This document shows positions 54,401 to 63,437 of a DNA stretch of 64,000 nt, in pieces; the first letter of the stretch is position 1; each line of letters opens with the position of its first letter. Made by a program: the position numbers and the translations under genes. The stretch covers positions 23,003,974 through 23,067,973 of the forward strand of contig NC_061786.1 of NCBI RefSeq assembly GCF_022458985.1. The letters are read 5' to 3'. The DNA is from Mugil cephalus. Taxonomy: Eukaryota; Chordata; Actinopteri; Mugiliformes; Mugilidae. Below the pieces are notes generated by a model. The model saw nothing but the letters and a program-made list of their open reading frames with translations. It was not told the DNA's origin and searched no databases.

Positions 54401-56256
54401 GGCGGATAAAGCTAGCCGAGCTAACCGCGGCCCACTTTATCCCACCTTAGCTCCGTTGGCTAACATTAGATAGCTCCGTTAGCGGCTAACGTTAGCTAGC
54501 TCCGTTATCTCTAGTACCGTTGGCTAACGCTTAGTTTAGGGTGACCAGACGTTCACGGTATCTGGGGACACATTCGTTTTGGATGACCTGTCCTCCGGCT
54601 TAGGTTGTCCCCGATTTTAGCGGTTTATAAATGAGAAAAAAAAACGTTGCATGTAGACGTTAGAACAACGGTTATTACGGTAGCCAGATACGACGCGCCA
54701 GGGAGCATGTTGCGCGTAGACTAGTTATTACGGTAGCGCCGGTCGCGCTACTGTTGACATTACAGACGTAGCAGTTTAAATAAGTTTAAACATGAATAAA
54801 TGTCAAAATAAATGAAATGGGAATTGTCCCCGTTTCTTCATTTCATTTTGATAACATTTAATTTTTTTTTTTATCTCCAAGCTGCAAATGTTGCTGGATT
54901 TCGTTTCAGAAATATATATATATATAAAAGTTATAATTTTATATATATGAGTGTGTATATTTCATTCAAATTTCATATTTCATTTAATTTCATTTATTTT
55001 ATTTGTATTTTTCAGGGAAATTCCTGACAATAAAGTCTTTTCTGATTATGCTTTTTGCTGTCATATTTGACAAAGGTGTGTTTATTTATTTACAAACTCA
55101 AATCCCACAATAATTTTACCATCATGTTGTTTTTTTTGTTGTTTTTTTGTTTGTTTGATTTTTGTAAAAACTAAAAAAAAAGACATATTTTCAATAATCT
55201 AAATGCAAAGTGGAATTGTCATCACTGGAGCTTCGGTCATGTGAAAGATTAGTAGCAACAATGATTTTTCACGTTATCTAACTTAGGATTTTATCTAATG
55301 AAATGAAGAAACAGGCAGAATGACGATTTCATTCATTTTGAAATATTTCAACATAAAGTGCTGCGTCTGTCAATCAGCACGACCAGCTACCGTAATAACT
55401 GTTGTTGTAGTCTGCGCGCAAGCTTTTTTTTCTCATTTATAAAAGGGCTAAAATCCGAGATATCTTCAGGGACAGCTGTAATCGGAGAGTAGGTCATCCA
55501 AAATAGGGACTGTGTTTACTTTATTTTGACATATTTATTCTTATTTAAACATATTTAAACTGCTGTGTCTGTAATCTCAACCGGCTACCGTAATGATTTT
55601 AGTCCGAGCGCAACATACTATCTGGCGCTTCCCATCCAGCTACCGTAATAGCCGTTGCTGTAGTCTACGCGCAACATTATTTATTTATTATTATTATTTA
55701 TAAAACACTAAAATCGAGGACATTTTCGGGGACCGCTTTACCCGGGGCACGGGTCATCCAAAACGAGGACTGTCCCCAGAAATCGGGGACGTCCGGTCCC
55801 CTTAATTCACCTCCATTAGCTCAAGTACTGTTAGCCATTAGCTAAGAGTACACCTGCCCCCCCGGACCCGTCCGGTCCACTTCCAGCACCTGCTACCGGC
55901 TTTAACTCGCTCCTACCCGGTGGGAAAGAGTTCCAACACAACGAGGAGACAAATAAAGTTTTCACCTCTAAACTGAGTAAAAGTAGTTTTTGTTTATCTT
56001 GTGTGGAAGTTTGCCAAACCGACCAACTGTCAGTCTCGCATCAGTCAAAGTTTAGCGGCGCTTTAAAGCCGGCCACAGGTGAGGCGAGCCGGGCCGGAGA
56101 GGGCACCGGGGGGGGGACCACGGGGGCCGGGGGGGGTACTCACTCGTAGGTCCGGAAGATTTCGTGGGTGATTTTACAGAGAAACACCTCCTCGTCCGGG
56201 CGCAGGTCCGCGGGAGGTTTCTGTCGGATGAAGGCTTTCCTGTGGAGAAGCGGCAT
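39408..56256 (-). CDS. baz1a: BAZ1A / ACF1, bromodomain protein adjacent to zinc finger 1A
   Basis: Non-catalytic subunit of ACF and CHRAC, partner of the ISWI ATPase SMARCA5 in nucleosome spacing. Coding exons: 56144-56256, 52818-53096, 50984-51145, 50786-50890, 50347-50434, 50127-50249, 49693-49935, 48886-48981, 48627-48765, 48146-48277, 47104-47424, 46845-47010, 46466-46573, 46302-46378, 46090-46202, 45309-45547, 45014-45234, 44220-44350, 43978-44120, 43741-43892, 43584-43655, 43388-43470, 42725-42889, 41351-41562, 41109-41270, 40854-41032, 39974-40176, 39706-39793, 39408-39583. The sum is 4491 nt, or 1496 residues, with no frame break (human 1556). Order: WAC, charged coiled coil, DDT, WHIM motifs, PHD, long acidic tract, bromodomain. 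Start MPLLHRKAFIRQKPPADLRP; end PPAKRTRH. Two donors (50984 and 41109) must be GTCGGT to keep frame. Several introns hold minisatellites that abut donors. Confidence 0.96.
39450..40066 (-). other. baz1a: baz1a bromodomain exons 27-29
   Basis: Acetyl-lysine-binding bromodomain: VHELSACEQLTVELVRHEDS, WPFMKLVSRTQ, then VPDYYDIIKKPIAL, and the conserved Asn in LMFSNCLQYNP. It is preceded by 13 consecutive Ser residues and RRSSGRNQG. Confidence 0.92.
40622..40850. repeat. Minisatellite (ctggttgtttgactga-type) abutting baz1a exon 26 donor
   Basis: About twelve units of ctggttgttt plus gactga, aactga or aaccga, 16-23 bp each. They end in ggctggttgctcacctg, where ctcac is the donor (exon end 40854). 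Confidence 0.9.
41150..41233 (-). repeat. baz1a: Coding minisatellite, four 21-bp units (SQQATPK)
   Basis: Exon 25 encodes SQQATPK, SQQGTSK, SQQATPK, SQQATPK in frame. The human protein has one related SQQSTPK, from memory, so this looks like a local expansion in the disordered linker between the acidic tract and the bromodomain. Confidence 0.85.
41351..41515 (-). other. baz1a: baz1a acidic low-complexity tract
   Basis: Exon 24 after the PHD finger encodes about 40 residues of mostly Glu/Asp with scattered Ser (SEEEESEEEE type, CK2-like sites), from GAG/GAA/GAC codons (ctcctcctc on the plus strand). Acidic tracts at this place are known in BAZ1A; length variation is likely. Confidence 0.85.
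41527..42823 (-). other. baz1a: baz1a PHD finger split across exons 23 and 24
   Basis: C4-H-C3 ligands are visible: C-R-I-C, C-D-S-C, H/C in HHTHC, and C-P-D-C in exon 24 (about residues 1125-1169). The exon 23 end, coding HTHCLRPRLK and its donor, is the last unit of a 40-bp tandem array lying in the following intron. Confidence 0.9.
42011..42760. repeat. 40-bp minisatellite made from the baz1a PHD exon end and its splice donor
   Basis: Sixteen head-to-tail 40-bp units in exact register run from 42081 to 42720. Two degenerate or shortened units precede them (42011-42080), and the exon 23 end at 42721-42760 is the terminal unit. Each unit on the minus strand has CACTGTCTCAGGCCCCGCCT, then TTAAG and a GTAAAC, GTAAAT or GTAGAT donor-like hexamer. 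Units differ at a few positions (agaca/aggca, tgtat/tctat/tctgt). Confidence 0.95.
44383..45013. repeat. Minisatellite of GTAAACACAG units abutting baz1a exon 17 donor
   Basis: About 50 copies of tttacc (GGTAAA on the transcribed strand), spaced 10-16 bp (tttacctgtg, tttacctatg, tttacccgtgtg variants). The last one is the true donor CAG|GTAAAC of exon 17. It fills most of intron 17. Confidence 0.95.
45309..47424 (-). other. baz1a: baz1a WHIM / WSTF-type helical region exons 11-16
   Basis: Exon 11 carries a WHIM1-like segment, CTLSEILRLHILASGADCN. Exon 16 carries LLPLGRDRLYRRYWLLPSAS and EEDCFGLTEDMLQPRP, the WHIM2/3 signature of BAZ and DDT remodeling proteins. Exons 12-15 are charged linkers. 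Confidence 0.8.
48146..49935 (-). other. baz1a: baz1a charged coiled coil and DDT domain exons 7-10
   Basis: Exon 7 (49693-49935) and exon 8 encode Lys/Arg/Glu-rich helix (REREDKEKLKEEQRRRFEEE) ending KPREDMECEDLK. Exons 9-10 encode the DDT fold, about residues 404-493: ALMVLEFLRTFGEAFDLKDE and LCELLFFFLSAIFQALDEEQ. DDT contacts the ISWI subunit in this family. Confidence 0.85.
51170..52165 (-). mobile_element. LINE-tail copy interrupted by a nested TIR element
   Basis: The flanks 51195-51262 and 52101-52165 align with the continuous copy at 7844-7950 (gcatgtagcataaata | aaatagtgtg). They are split by the element at 51263-52100. Confidence 0.7.
51263..52100. mobile_element. 838-bp non-autonomous DNA transposon with 5-bp target duplication
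   Basis: It begins cagggtacatacaag and ends cagaccctg, with subterminal inverted similarity (ttttaagactttttcaagacc against acttttcaagaccctg). It is flanked by aaata on both sides (51258-51262 and 52101-52105). It carries no transposase frame. A related sequence lies at 21500-21700. Confidence 0.65.
52566..52642. repeat. 19-20 bp tandem repeat
   Basis: Four copies of accaggaaccagatatgag in baz1a intron 2. Confidence 0.85.
53820..54260 (+). mobile_element. Degenerate LINE 3' end
   Basis: The frame at 53820-54029 (DKLLSTMDNHF... HTERYKTSFI) resembles the C-terminal tail of non-LTR retrotransposon proteins, followed by a T-rich tail ending near 54245. The similarity is judged by eye. Confidence 0.35.
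54537..55806. mobile_element. 1.27-kb TIR element (non-autonomous, hAT-like guess)
   Basis: Long imperfect terminal inverted repeats of about 85 bp: ttagggtgaccagacgttc... left, ...ggggacgtccggtcccctta right, each with an inner ttttggatgacc block. Five subterminal copies of TATTACGGTAGC-like motif, two direct (54672, 54726) and three inverted (55389, 55586, 55641). No coding capacity. It sits in baz1a intron 1. Confidence 0.7.
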
Positions 56257-56282
56257 CTCTCGGTTCTGCTTCCACCGGCCGC

Positions 56283-56720
56283 ACTTTGAAAGAAAAAGAA
56301 GAGGGAAAGAGAGTCACTAAAACAAAACAAAACAAAAAAAAAAAATATCGCGCAAACTCGTCAAAGTGAATCCTCGGAAGAGGAAGAAGAACGGGAGTCA
56401 CGGGCTGATCGTGGCGGCGGTGGTGGAGGAGGAGAGCGGGTCTTTTGTTACAGACGCGGGGATAATCTGCCCACATGGAAGTGTGCTCCGTCCTCACGGT
56501 GTTAGCGGCTGCTCTCCACCCTGACACACTCACACAAAAACCCGCTCAGACCCTCCGCCGACGCTCGGCCGGACTCCGGGAACCGGTTTCTGGTCGGTCT
56601 TTACCGAGTTGTCCAGCGATGAGGCGATAATCCGCGGTCCAAAGTGAGGAAGAAGTCCCGGGCTGAGAGCGGCTTGTTGACCAAGTTTTCATCTACTTCA
56701 GGGACACGCGCCGAGCTCGG
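56283..56720 (-). promoter_or_regulatory. baz1a promoter and noncoding exon 1
   Basis: The start-codon exon begins at acceptor 56283 (tttctttcaaag). A donor CTCG|GTAAAG at 56605 on the minus strand marks a probable noncoding exon 1 reaching toward 56700. The region is CpG-rich (56060-56700) and then turns sharply AT-rich. No TATA box was recognised. Confidence 0.5.
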
Positions 56721-56729
56721 ACATTTCAG

Positions 56730-59140
56730 TGTTACACCTTCGCCTGTTTTATCTCACTTCATTTAATTCTCTTACTTTTCAGCAATAAAAGCTAGTTTTT
56801 ATAACGAATGAAATGAGAAAATTTAAAATAAATGAATGTCAAATGTGTTTTTATCATAATGCTACTTGGTTTGTATAAATAAATGTGTGAAAATAAGCCA
56901 GACACTGCCAGCTTTTAAAATATTACATTTCTTTTGTTGTTTAATCCTCATAAGACATAAGACAATGTTTATTTATCCAATGTATGGAAATTTGTCAGAG
57001 TAGCTCGGAATTAGACAGGAATATATTCAAAAAATTAAAAAAAATGGAAAGAATATACAAAATATTTAAAAAAAACACACACACAGTGAACAATGTATAG
57101 AGGAAAACATAAAGATTCAAGATTCAAGATTTCTTTATTGTCAATTTCCCTGTATGTTTCAGCATTCAGAAAAATCTAAAAACCTTTCTCTCACACTAAA
57201 TGAACAAACTGTAAATGAATAAAACAACAGAGAAAAATAAATATGAACAGTGAACAAACAAAAACAAATAAACAAGAAAAGACAAATATCTTAAGATATG
57301 CACAAAAACGAGGCAGGGTATATGAAAACAGTCAGGACTTTGAGACAAACATGGACAGTTTTTGAGCTTTTCTATTCAGATTATTAATTTATTTGAGGAA
57401 ATTTTAAAAAACAAACAAAAAGAAAATGTTGCAAAAGAGTTTGTACTAGAATACTCGACGATAAACTAATGTCTGATTCTGATTATGCTTTTTTCTGTCA
57501 TATTTGGCAAAGGAGTGAATTTTTTTTCTTTTTAGCAGATTGTGTAACCTAAATAGTTTTGTTGTTACCAATAACGGACAAAAGTGTCCTTTTTCAAAAA
57601 CGCCATGGAAATAGCATATGATAATATTTTTTCTACTTTTAAACATAATTTAAAATATATATATATATGTAAATACCACATTTTGATTCATTTCTGTATT
57701 TCTACCCCCTAAACCAATGTTTTTGATGTACGTTGCTGACATCGTCGTTTTCCGAGTTGATGTGTGTCACCTGAACGCATCGCACGAGCCAGTAAGTGGG
57801 CAGGGCCAGACTGTCCTCCATAGCGCTGATTGGCCAGCCATTCTGCCACTCCTCTGCCGCCAGCCAATGGTTGACCTGGAAACCTCGGTTGAAACCGCGA
57901 TAGGAAGCGGTGGCCGCGGTGAGGTGACGTCATAAGGTAAGGACGCGTTGATGACGCATGGTGCGTCATCAATGAGTCAACCGCTCGGAAAAGTACCAAA
58001 CAAGTAAATAAATAATAATAAAAGAAAGAAAGAAAAGAAAAATATAATATTGATATAAATATATGAAAATAAACATTTATAAAAATGTGGCCACTGACAT
58101 TTTGTTGGAATAATCACGTTCAAATATCAGAATAAAATCTTAAAATCTAAAATTTTATAAATGTAAACCAATAATTAAACAGCTTCCATCTGAAAAAAAG
58201 GTTTAGGCTTTTGTAGGTTTGTCACAGTAGCTTAGTTGCTCTTAAAAACCATGAGTAAAAATAAAGTTTAAATTAAAATAAAATACAATATCTATTGGAA
58301 TAAAATAGAAAATAATGCAATAATTTTTTTACAGAATTAGCATATCAACAAATGTACAAGAAATAATAATTATTATAATATTTTTTATTAATACAATTAC
58401 TCTAATTTTACTTGAAAACTTTTATTTACACAATAAGATGTAGTCGTCAGCAATAAGAACATTTATGGATTGTTTCCTAAAATACAGTAAAGGTCAGAGA
58501 TGACGTCAGTATCTGTAATTACTTTATTATTATATTTTTATAAAGTTCTGTGTGAAAAAATGACAAACCATAAATATGCTTAGTGGCTTCTCTACAAAAT
58601 GACTTTTATGCAAATTTAAATCAATTTCTTAGACATATTTATAAATATTTTTAAAAACAGGTTTAAAAAAGTGGAGATGAGCAGATGAAGCTTCTCTACG
58701 ACTGAACCGAAGCTCCAAAGTCTTAAAGACGCTACCGGTGACGTCCAGCGAACACATCAAGTTCATTCCCGTTCCAACAACAGAAACAACAGTGAAGTCT
58801 GAAGCAGCCGTGTCTTTATCCTGAGAGTCATCGCCCACATTTGAAAGTGCTGCAACATTCTGAAATGTCATTTTTGCTGTGGAGTGAGATCACAGATATT
58901 TCAGCGTCAGTGTTTTGGACGTATGACTGAAGAAGAAGTTGTTAAGCAACGACCTATTCTATCTCTTATCATGAATGAAGCAGCAAAAATGGTTTGAATC
59001 AGTTGATGTTGCATTGTGACATCATCAGTCATGTGATCACAGAGTTGATCGGAGCCTTGAACTAGTTGCTTCAATAGAACGAAAGAGGCTTCAGAGCCTC
59101 AGTGTAAAATGTCCAGTCTCTGTCAAAAAGGAAAAGAGTA
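56730..59140. other. baz1a to methyltransferase intergenic region
   Basis: AT-rich, with a LINE-tail-like gattcaagatttctttattg at about 57114-57140, a block at 57474-57530 shared with the interior of the 54537 element, and the bZIP/CCAAT island at 57720-57980. No protein gene was supported. Confidence 0.4.
57720..57980. promoter_or_regulatory. Orphan promoter-like island with CCAAT and bZIP sites
   Basis: A GC- and CpG-rich island in AT-rich surroundings, between the baz1a promoter and the methyltransferase 3' end. It has attgg near 57829, ccaat near 57864, a CRE tgacgtca at 57925-57932, an 11-bp perfect inverted repeat with 3-bp spacer (57948-57972) and an AP-1 site tgagtca at 57973-57979. 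A donor-like ATAAG|GTAAGG follows the CRE on the plus strand. I cannot support an exon or protein. Confidence 0.5.
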
Positions 59141-59182
<42 letters not shown>

Positions 59183-59183
59183 C

Positions 59184-59189
59184 TTTATT
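59184..59189 (-). terminator. Methyltransferase-gene poly(A) signal (AATAAA)
   Basis: AATAAA on the minus strand only about 35 nt after the stop, followed by an (ATA)n run at 59144-59180 (TTA-type in the transcript sense). It suggests a very short 3' UTR. Confidence 0.5.
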
Positions 59190-59223
59190 GACAAAATATA
59201 CACAGATCTGTACAAGTCTGAGG

Positions 59224-61862
59224 TCACATGACCCTGTACAGGTGGATCTGTCTCAGAGCGTCAGGGTCCATGTCTCTGCCCAGGTAAACGTTATAGTCCA
59301 CAGGAAGTTCCTCCACCCAACCAGAGGGCAGCGCCTCCTGCTGGACACAAACAGGAAACACTGAGTCCAGAAGTGTTGTTACCTTCGCCCGAGTTAGTTT
59401 AGTCTCTGAAAACAGGATCTCACCTGCAGAGCGTTCAGACTTTCCTGAAGACTGGGGACAGTGACGAGCAGAGATCCTCTCCTCCTGAAGGTCCTCATGA
59501 TGAAGCTCCACGCTCTGGACACAGACACAGCGACACAGCGTTTACGCTGCAAACTACTAGAGCCGTCAAACAACTCAAATGTTTATTCAGGTTAATCTCA
59601 GGGCGGCTTCGGATTCATTTCAATTAATCACAATTAACTCTCATTCATGTTTAATCTCAACTTTTTGTGTCCCTGTTGCTACGGAGACAAACTAACTTGT
59701 GGACATTGTCCAACCAGAGGAGAGCTGACGCTTCTTATTGAGAACAGTGTCTCCCAGTGAACAGTGGCTGCAGGAGTGGACACATATTAGCAGCAGCATT
59801 GGCAGCTTGTCTTTGTCTTGGTTTGTCTTGGTTTGTCTCCAGCTGTTAGCCGCGTTAGCCCAAGTGCTAGCAGAATCCCCGGCTAACGTATGCTTGGCTT
59901 GGTTCATGTGCTGTTTGAAGCTGGAAAGAAAACTCCTTCCTGCAGAGTGTGATGATACTTTATGTGTCTCCACTGGTCCCTCTTGGTGTCTTTGTCCTCA
60001 AATGTCCCATGGAGAGGACCAACGTGCTGTTTAGCGTCTTCAGTCTTTATGGGTTGGTTCTGCTGCCTGTCACTACTACTAACGCGTTCATTTTAACAGC
60101 CCTAATTATTCCTACTGTGTGTTTTACCTGATCTGCTCGCTGGGCTCCATGAAATACTCAAAGACGTTGTTCATGACCAGAACGTCTGCGTTTTGCAGCA
60201 GTTCGTCCTGCGTGCAGACGTCAGCGTGAAGAACCTGCAGAGACGAGAACCTGTTTGTACCGAGTCAACTGAGTCGCACGGAGACGTTTAAAAAACACCG
60301 ACCTGAACTCGGTCCGTCAGACGGTATTTGAGCAGGATGTCGTTCTGAAGTCGGACGAACTCCTCGTTGAGCTCCAGGCCGAGCAGCCGAGAGGCCGAGC
60401 TGTAGACGTGACCCTGAACGCAACACACACGAAGCACATTCAACAAGTCAGTGTTTCTGTGGCTCAGAATCTTTAAATTAGTAGGAAAACAGGTGAAGAC
60501 AGATAAATACTATAATATTATCATTTATTTGTTGAGGTGAGTGAGATGATTCATCCTCGGTGGAATCAGGTCCCACGGTAACTGACTCAACTTCATTTAA
60601 GGAACAAGAGTAAAAACCCAGCCGTCTGTGGTTAGTTTCAGTTTCTGGTTATAAAAAGTCAACAGGAAATTCATGAAAGTCAATATCATGTCCCCGGAAA
60701 ATATGAAAACACGACTGACTGTGTGTGGTAAGAAAAGACTTTATCGATTCTAAGAGGAAACTCAGGCAGGTTAGATTAAAAAAAGGAATAAAACTAAGCA
60801 ACAAATCTATATGAAAGTAATAATAATAATACATTTCATGTGTATAGCGCTTTTCAAAACTCAAAGACACTTCACAGACAGAAAAACACACAAAAAAAAG
60901 AAAACTTTATACACATTAAATAAACAATGAATGGAAAAGAGAACACACTACACGTTTAAAGCAGTTTTAAAGTTTATAAAGTGATTTAAATGTGTTGGGT
61001 CGGAGCAGGATCTTATGGGGATGACGGGGATAAATATGAATAATTAAATAATAATGAACTCAAGTCACAACTTGTCGTTGCCGTAACAACGTAAATTAAA
61101 TGTGAAGGAAACTGGTGGAAGCTGAATGAAACACGTCAAACCCGTTTTCTCTATTATCTTTTTATTGAGGTATATAAACATGGACGCCTCCACTTCCTCT
61201 CACCGCTCCAAACTGACGCTACTTTCCCATCTTGTGAGTTTGGAGCCAGAGTCTGATCAGGGCGGAGCCATGATAACGAGGCCCCGCCCACTCTTCCTCC
61301 AGACTCACTGGCGTTTTGGTTTAATTACGTCTACGCTCTGTTTCACCTCCACCAGCTACAAGGAGACGTTGGATGATAAACTGAACTCATTTATAAAAAT
61401 TGTGTCTTTATGGAGCGTTGTCATGGCAACTGGTGACAAACTTAAACAAAATTAACATTAAAAAAATCACACTTATGAACCACCTAAAATGGCATAAACT
61501 ATCTGTGAATTATTATTATTTTTTTTTTCTGTGTATTTTAGTATTTTAGTTTGGCCCAAGTCCCGCCCACTAACATGGAGGGGGTGGAGCTTATGACCTG
61601 TACTGCAGCCTCCAGCCACCAGGGGGAGCTCTACTAGCTTTGGCTTCACTTTAGACTTTAGAGGAGCTGTTCCATCTGAATATTTATATACAGTCCATGG
61701 TTACAACCTATGGTTACTATGGTTACAACCTATGGTTACTATGGTTACAACCTATGGTTACTATGGTTACACTACTATTACTGTTACACGATCACAACTT
61801 CTACCACACACTGAAAAACGATTTGTTGCCATTTCTACACACACACTTATGTCTTTAGGTTA

Positions 61863-61937
<75 letters not shown>

Positions 61938-63437
61938 GACCTCTGACCCCATAGAGAACGGCTCCCAGTCTGGACCCGACGTCCACCAGCGTCCGGCCGC
62001 TCAGGTCTGGGAGAACGTTCTGGAACAGGAACTGAAGCTCGGACACAGAGAACGAGTGAGAGACAAAATCTGAGGACAAAAGAGGACGAAGAGTCACTGT
62101 GATGAATTACTCTAATAATATTATTATTATTATTATTGTCTCCTCTGGTGTCTGTGTCACGGCTGCCGTCTCTATTAAACCCAGCGACTGTTAATTATCT
62201 GTGACTCAGGCCTGTTTGACACCCGTGCTCTAAACTAATCAGACACGAATGGACCGAGCGTCTCCGGAGACGTGTCCCCACCCAGAGGAGCCGTCCGCTG
62301 GGATCCACAGCTGAGGCAGTAGCTCCGGCTCATGGCTCCTTCCTCACACAAAGCGTCCACGTGTTCGTCGTCGTACAGGAAACCGTCCACGTGAACCGTC
62401 GGCCTGGAACGCTGCTGTATCTGGAGACGACGGGCGAAACGGGCGAGACAGAAATAACTACACATGCTTCACTTCAATGATCTGAAACTGTAAAAAAATA
62501 ATAAAGTGATAAAAAAGATCAGAAATAAAAAGTATAAATAAAGATATAAATGGAATTAAATGAAGCAGAAGCAAGTGAACGTATATATTCTCTGGTACTC
62601 TGTAATAGTCTGTGTAACCAGTACCAGTACCGGTACCGGTGTGGCGGTACCTTGAGCTGAGTGCTGGTCTCTGAAGGCATCATGGCGTCCAGGGGGAGTC
62701 TGACCCTCAGATCGTCTGCGATGCTCTGCAGCATCACCCTCCTGTTATCGAGCAGCGCGTCCTCCAGCTCCTCTATTCAGCCGTAAACACACTCACATTT
62801 AAACGTTTTACTCTTCAGGCATCGCTGGATTACTTTAATATTCTTTTATAACCTTTTTAAATGTATAACATTCAGATAAAATACTTTTTTTTTCATGTTT
62901 TCATCAAATGTGTGTAATTGTATTAGTGTGCAGCATAAATAACCTTTTAATAAGTAACTCAACATGCTTTAATACGGGCTTAAAGATTTATTATCATAAC
63001 TTTTATCATCATTGTGATGTGCTGATAAGGGAAACAATAAATGCTTAACCCTTTAATGAAGCCGAATTGACTATTAAAAGTTCATTTTTTGCTTTATGCT
63101 ATAAAAGCGCTGATAAATGTTACAGAACTGTTTTAATATTTATGAAAACTTTAAAACAGACACATTTCTCGGGCATTTCTCGGGTCTCCATCCTCTGCTC
63201 CATCCGCCGGGTTCACGTTGTGTCTACACGGTGGATGAACCATGATCCCGCTGACAGTCACTTTGTTGATGATATTGATGAGAAAGTAGAGGAGTTGTTG
63301 TTGACAGGTGTCCGGCAGGACCACGTGTAGGTGTGTTTACCTGAGTTTCTCATCCAGTCCAGCAGCTTCGGGAGCTCAGACGGACTCACTCCGCTCAGCA
63401 GCTGCTGCAGCTGCAGCTTCGCCTCAGAGAAATCCAT
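59224..63437 (-). CDS. Uncharacterised class I SAM-dependent methyltransferase-fold protein
   Basis: Eight exons: 63341-63437, 62651-62772, 62282-62420, 61948-62069, 60303-60413, 60128-60234, 59424-59514, 59224-59337. They sum to 903 nt, or 300 residues, with every junction in phase. N terminus M-D-F-S-E-A-K-L-Q-L-Q-Q-L-L, all helical. Residues about 74-120 contain a Cys-containing patch (ALCEEG then SYCLSCGSQ). Motif I is TLVDVGSRLGAVLYG (about 146-160), then the acidic ribose-binding-like GLELNEEF, a motif IV-like NADVLVMNNVFEYF, and GSLLVTVPSLQESL. This order matches a Rossmann methyltransferase. I do not recognise a named family or substrate. VMNNVFEYF in place of a D/NPPY motif argues against a classical N6-adenine or glutamine methyltransferase. 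The acceptor of exon 8 could also be 59340 (CAGCAG). The function is inferred from motifs only. Confidence 0.8.
59553..60112. mobile_element. MITE-like element in methyltransferase intron 6
   Basis: Left end agagccgtcaaacaactcaa and right end cgttcattttaacagcccta form a short inverted pair (agggctgttaaaa type). Interior has attaatcacaattaa. Related fragments occur near 31935-32165 and 46628-46745. Confidence 0.5.
61699..61770. repeat. 22-bp tandem repeat
   Basis: About 3.3 copies of ggttacaacctatggttact at. Intronic in the methyltransferase gene. Confidence 0.9.
61865..61936. repeat. (GT)36 microsatellite next to a splice donor
   Basis: 72 bp of uninterrupted GT, beginning 11 bp from the donor of methyltransferase exon 4 (exon end 61948); it is (CA)36 in the pre-mRNA. 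Confidence 0.98.

Larger units (their letters stand above)
52818..56256 (-). other. baz1a: baz1a WAC-domain exons 1-2
   Basis: Residues 1-131: RPDEEVFLCKITHEIFRTY, then DDFFERTILCNSLVWSCALT and LCEDVYTFVKDRFFPGETVD. The WAC motif of ACF1 binds DNA and nucleosome linkers (family knowledge). The intervening intron (53097-56143) carries LINE and TIR-element DNA. Confidence 0.88.
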
